A stretch of DNA of 8,414 nt from an uncultured Saprospiraceae bacterium (GTDB lineage: Bacteria > Bacteroidota > Bacteroidia > Chitinophagales > Saprospiraceae), in contig CALHBW010000355.1 of the NCBI GenBank assembly GCA_937930625.1, positions 1 to 8,414 on the forward strand. Direction: 5' to 3'. Positions 6,663 to 8,414 of this stretch are shown here, one piece after another; positions within the stretch are counted from its first letter, which is position 1; each line of letters starts with the position of its first letter. Under the pieces are notes generated by a model, which searched no databases, was not told where the DNA came from, and saw only the letters and a program-made list of their open reading frames with translations. A program made the position numbers and the translations under genes.

Positions 6663-6699
6663 ATCATTAACACATTTAATCATTTTTACATTGAAAAAT

Positions 6700-6771
6700 A
6701 TTCACTCATTCAAAATTCACTCATTCACTCATTTCATTGTAACATTGCATCATTCAAGCATTTAAGCATTG
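6700..6771 (-). repeat. Degenerate 8-bp tandem repeat, array D right arm (9 units, inverted)
   Basis: The reverse complement of this 72-bp block reads as AATG-type octamers (AATGCTTA, AATGCTTG, AATGATGC, AATGTTAC, AATGAAAT) and then GAGTGAAT-type units, the same order as the left arm at 6591-6662. With 37 bp between the arms, the whole 181-bp intergenic segment is an imperfect fold-back. The array overlaps the last three codons of the aminotransferase gene, whose stop is TTA at 6762-6764. Confidence 0.8.
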
Positions 6772-7895
6772 TCAAAGTACGCTTGAATGGTTTCTGCGAT
6801 ATATTCGAGTTGGTCGTCGGTCATTTCGGTGTGAATGGGGAGGGAAAGCACCGAGGCACAAAGTGACTTGGTAATGGGTAAGTCGCCGACTTTTCTACCG
6901 CGCCCTTTGAAGGCTTCCTGTTCGGTGAGGGGTATCGGGTAGTATATCATGGAAGGAATACCGTGTTCATGAAGAAAGCTTTTGAGCGCGTCGCGGTGTC
7001 CTTCTTTGACGATAAGGGTGTATTGGTGGAAAACGTGTGTTGATTGAGGCAATCGTTCGGGTGTTTGGAGCAATTCTATATCAGCAAAAGCTTTGTCGTA
7101 ATAATCCGCTACGACTTGTCGGGCAGCAACGTACTTGTCAAGATATTTGAGTTTGACATCCAGAATGGCGGCTTGAATAGCATCCAAACGGGAGTTGACG
7201 CCAATATATTTGTGATGGTATTTTTCGCTTTGTCCATGTGAGGCAATACGGCGGATTTTGTCGGCAAGTTCGTCATTTTGCGTCGTTACTGCACCGGCAT
7301 CGCCGTATGCGCCTAAGTTTTTGGAAGGATAAAATGAGATGCAGCCTACATTGCCGATATTGCCTGTCTTCTTTTTTGTACCATCTGAAAAGGTGTATTC
7401 TGTGCCAATGGATTGGGCATTATCTTCGATGATTTGAAGGTTGTATTTTTCAGCAATTTTCATCAAGGGTTCCATGTCGGTACTTTGTCCGAATAGGTGT
7501 ACAGGCACGATGGCGCGTGTATGCACGTTGAGGGCTTGTTCTACAATTTCGGCAGTTAGGTTGAAGGTGTTTTTATCGACATCTACCATGACGGGATTCA
7601 AGCCGAGCAACGCAGCAACCTCCACAGTTGCGACATAGGTAAATGCAGGTACGATGACCTCATCTCCGGGTTTCAGTCCCAAACCCATCATTGAGATTTG
7701 CAAGGCATCCGTTCCGTTGCCACAGGGGATAACGTGCTTGACATCCAAATAATTCGCAAGATTGGTCTCGAACTCCTTGACCTTTGGACCATTGATAAAT
7801 GCAGCTGATTTCAGTACATCTTTTATGGAGCGATCGACTTCGCGTTGTATTTTGCGGTACTGCCCCTGCAAATCTACCATCTGTATCTTCGGCAT
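6762..7895 (-). CDS. wbpE: PLP-dependent UDP-2-acetamido-2-deoxy-3-oxo-glucuronate aminotransferase (WbpE/WlbC-like, DegT/DnrJ/EryC1 family)
   Basis: A 377-residue fold-type I sugar aminotransferase of full family length. The N-terminal MVDLQGQYRKIQREVD and GPKVKEFE are typical of the family. GTDALQ at 61-66 binds the cofactor phosphate. D158 in IIEDNAQSIG is the expected partner of the PLP ring nitrogen, and K192 in FYPSKNLGAYGDAGA is the Schiff-base lysine. HGQSEKYHHKYIGVNSRLD (220-238) is very close to the WbpE/WlbC signature. The reaction moves an amino group, from glutamate in characterised members, onto C3 of the 3-keto UDP-sugar in the cytoplasm. The acetyltransferase directly downstream performs the next step, which supports this substrate over other DegT family choices. 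Transcription should start from the promoter at 7962-7993. No Shine-Dalgarno is seen before the ATG at 7895. Confidence 0.93.
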   Translation of the reverse strand: MPKIQMVDLQGQYRKIQREVDRSIKDVLKSAAFINGPKVKEFETNLANYLDVKHVIPCGNGTDALQISMMGLGLKPGDEVIVPAFTYVATVEVAALLGLNPVMVDVDKNTFNLTAEIVEQALNVHTRAIVPVHLFGQSTDMEPLMKIAEKYNLQIIEDNAQSIGTEYTFSDGTKKKTGNIGNVGCISFYPSKNLGAYGDAGAVTTQNDELADKIRRIASHGQSEKYHHKYIGVNSRLDAIQAAILDVKLKYLDKYVAARQVVADYYDKAFADIELLQTPERLPQSTHVFHQYTLIVKEGHRDALKSFLHEHGIPSMIYYPIPLTEQEAFKGRGRKVGDLPITKSLCASVLSLPIHTEMTDDQLEYIAETIQAYFDNA

Positions 7896-7899
7896 ATGT

Positions 7900-7938
7900 T
7901 TCGTGATTCGTTGATTTGCGAGTCGTTAATTCGTTTTT
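7900..7938. repeat. Degenerate 7/8-bp tandem repeat, array E (about 5 units)
   Basis: Units TTCGTGA (7 bp), TTCGTTGA, TTTGCGAG, TCGTTAAT and TCGTTTTT follow one another just upstream of the aminotransferase start. It lies between the predicted transcription start and the ATG, so it forms most of the 5' untranslated region. It is more decayed than the other arrays, and only the TTCGTTGA core is clear. Confidence 0.5.
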
Positions 7939-7961
7939 TATTAAAAGAAATTACAAACGTG

Positions 7962-7993
7962 CAAATTTAGTTATCCAAACGCCAAAAAACAAA
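7962..7993 (-). promoter_or_regulatory. Bacteroidota-type promoter for the aminotransferase gene
   Basis: On the minus strand, TTTG (7993-7990) is followed after 20 bp by TAAATTTG (7969-7962), an exact match to the Bacteroidota -7 consensus TAnnTTTG with its -33 TTG partner at an accepted spacing. Transcription would begin near 7955, giving an untranslated leader of about 60 bases that includes the octamer array at 7900-7938. It probably drives the aminotransferase and the acetyltransferase together. Confidence 0.7.
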
Positions 7994-8068
7994 TCTGATT
8001 TTGGCTAAGTAGTAAGTTGATTATGAGTCAAATAATCCTTGAAAATAAAAAAATAAAAATCAACCGTC

Positions 8069-8217
8069 ATACTGAATTTATTTCAGTATCTCCTGAACGA
8101 TGAAAAACCATGTTACACTAAAGAGGTAACTTGTTGTTTTTGAATGAAAACACAAGGCTTTCGCTCACATTTAACATCGTGCTGGTCGTTCGGGAGATTC
8201 TGAAATAAATTGAGTGT
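8069..8217. repeat. Fold-back element with REP-like arms (CTGAATTTATTTCAG type)
   Basis: Positions 8072-8100 and the reverse complement of 8186-8214 agree at 26 of 29 bases. The left arm contains its own hairpin, ATACTGAA-TTTAT-TTCAGTAT (8069-8089). The symmetry continues inward with ATGTTA (8110-8115) against TAACAT (8172-8177), and the tip is a stem at 8130-8140 against 8147-8156 with one bulge. Words of the type CGTCATNCTGAANTTNTTTCAG are, from general knowledge, common dispersed intergenic repeats in Bacteroidota and related groups, so this is probably a REP/BIME-type element. Confidence 0.75.
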
Positions 8218-8225
8218 GTCACAAA

Positions 8226-8414
8226 TCGGTGGTGAAAAATTTTGACAGACGCGTAGCGCCAGCCCCATTTGTGAAAATGAAATTCCCCGCTTTCCAAAGG
8301 CGCGTAGCGTCGGCACTCTTACGCGATGGTGTCGACGCTACGCGCCTTTGAAGGTAGAGGCTTAGTCCACGTTACAAATAGGGTCGGTGCTATGCACCTT
8401 TTCGTTACCACCGA
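8226..8414. repeat. Nested inverted-repeat element with four GGCGCGTAGCG-type units (continues to the window edge)
   Basis: The core is a 21-bp inverted repeat (8296-8316 and 8329-8349, one mismatch; AAAGGCGCGTAGCGTCG half) around a 12-base loop. Outside it lie two decayed copies in matching orientation, GACGCGTAGCGCC at about 8250 and GGTGCTATGCACC at 8385-8397, each followed by ATTTGT/ACAAAT in mirrored positions. The outermost arms are TCGGTGGT (8226-8233) and ACCACCGA (8407-8414), which end exactly at the window edge. Each unit is itself a small hairpin with a three-base loop. It looks like a MITE-like or REP-type fold-back with no coding capacity. Confidence 0.75.

Larger units (their letters stand above)
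7896..8414. other. Non-coding right end: promoter and two fold-back elements
   Basis: 519 bp without a supportable gene. From left to right it holds the octamer array, the aminotransferase promoter, an A-rich stretch (about 8030-8060), a REP-like inverted pair at 8069-8217, and a nested inverted-repeat structure from 8226 to the window end. A short open frame on the minus strand at 8316-8113 crosses both repeat structures and is not considered a gene. Confidence 0.6.

Noticed and set aside
6587..6673. 29-residue N-terminal extension of the acetyltransferase reading frame
   Set aside because: These codons translate the octamer array, giving an 8-residue pseudo-repeat. The WbpD/WlbB family starts at MIHETAVID and no ribosome binding site supports the upstream ATG.
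6591..6771. Octamer arrays considered as a CRISPR array
   Set aside because: Units are 8 bp, contiguous and degenerate, with no constant 23-47-bp repeat, no unique spacers of regular length and no cas genes.
8113..8316. 67-codon minus-strand frame at the right end
   Set aside because: It spans parts of two fold-back repeat elements, has no family resemblance and no start signal.

Overview
The window looks like a chromosomal stretch of a Bacteroidota bacterium. Four things point there: moderately AT-rich DNA; a textbook Bacteroidota-type promoter (TTG, 20 bp, TAnnTTTG) ahead of the last gene; starts that mostly lack a Shine-Dalgarno sequence; and a secreted M1 metallopeptidase carrying a C-terminal region that looks like an outer-membrane beta-barrel. 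I cannot name the genus.

Layout, left to right. Positions 1-534 (minus) hold two small membrane-protein genes that overlap by 11 bp; the second runs off the left edge. Positions 535-923 are a non-coding gap with short palindromes and two 8-bp-periodic repeat arrays in opposite orientation. Positions 924-3983 (minus) encode the 1019-residue M1 peptidase. Positions 3984-4531 are a divergent intergenic region with direct repeats and a possible 20-codon leader ORF. Positions 4532-5938 (plus) encode a 468-residue TPR protein. A perfect 15-bp hairpin at 5980-6012 separates it from the convergent pair 6014-6586 (acetyltransferase) and 6762-7895 (aminotransferase), both minus. Positions 7896-8414 are non-coding: the aminotransferase promoter, then two consecutive fold-back repeat structures, the second reaching the right edge.

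The clearest pathway content is the aminotransferase/acetyltransferase pair. It matches WbpE/WlbC and WbpD/WlbB, which carry out consecutive steps (3-amination, then 3-N-acetylation) toward UDP-2,3-diacetamido-2,3-dideoxy-glucuronic acid, a surface-polysaccharide precursor. The dehydrogenases and oxidases of the pathway are not in the window. The peptidase and the TPR protein have no visible functional link to this pair.

I found no obvious new defence or mobile system with protein components. The most unusual signal is in the intergenic DNA. Four of the spacers hold degenerate tandem repeats with the same 8-bp period but different unit sequences, sitting next to or overlapping gene ends; in two spacers the arrays are arranged as inverted pairs. 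Two larger fold-back elements occupy the right end.
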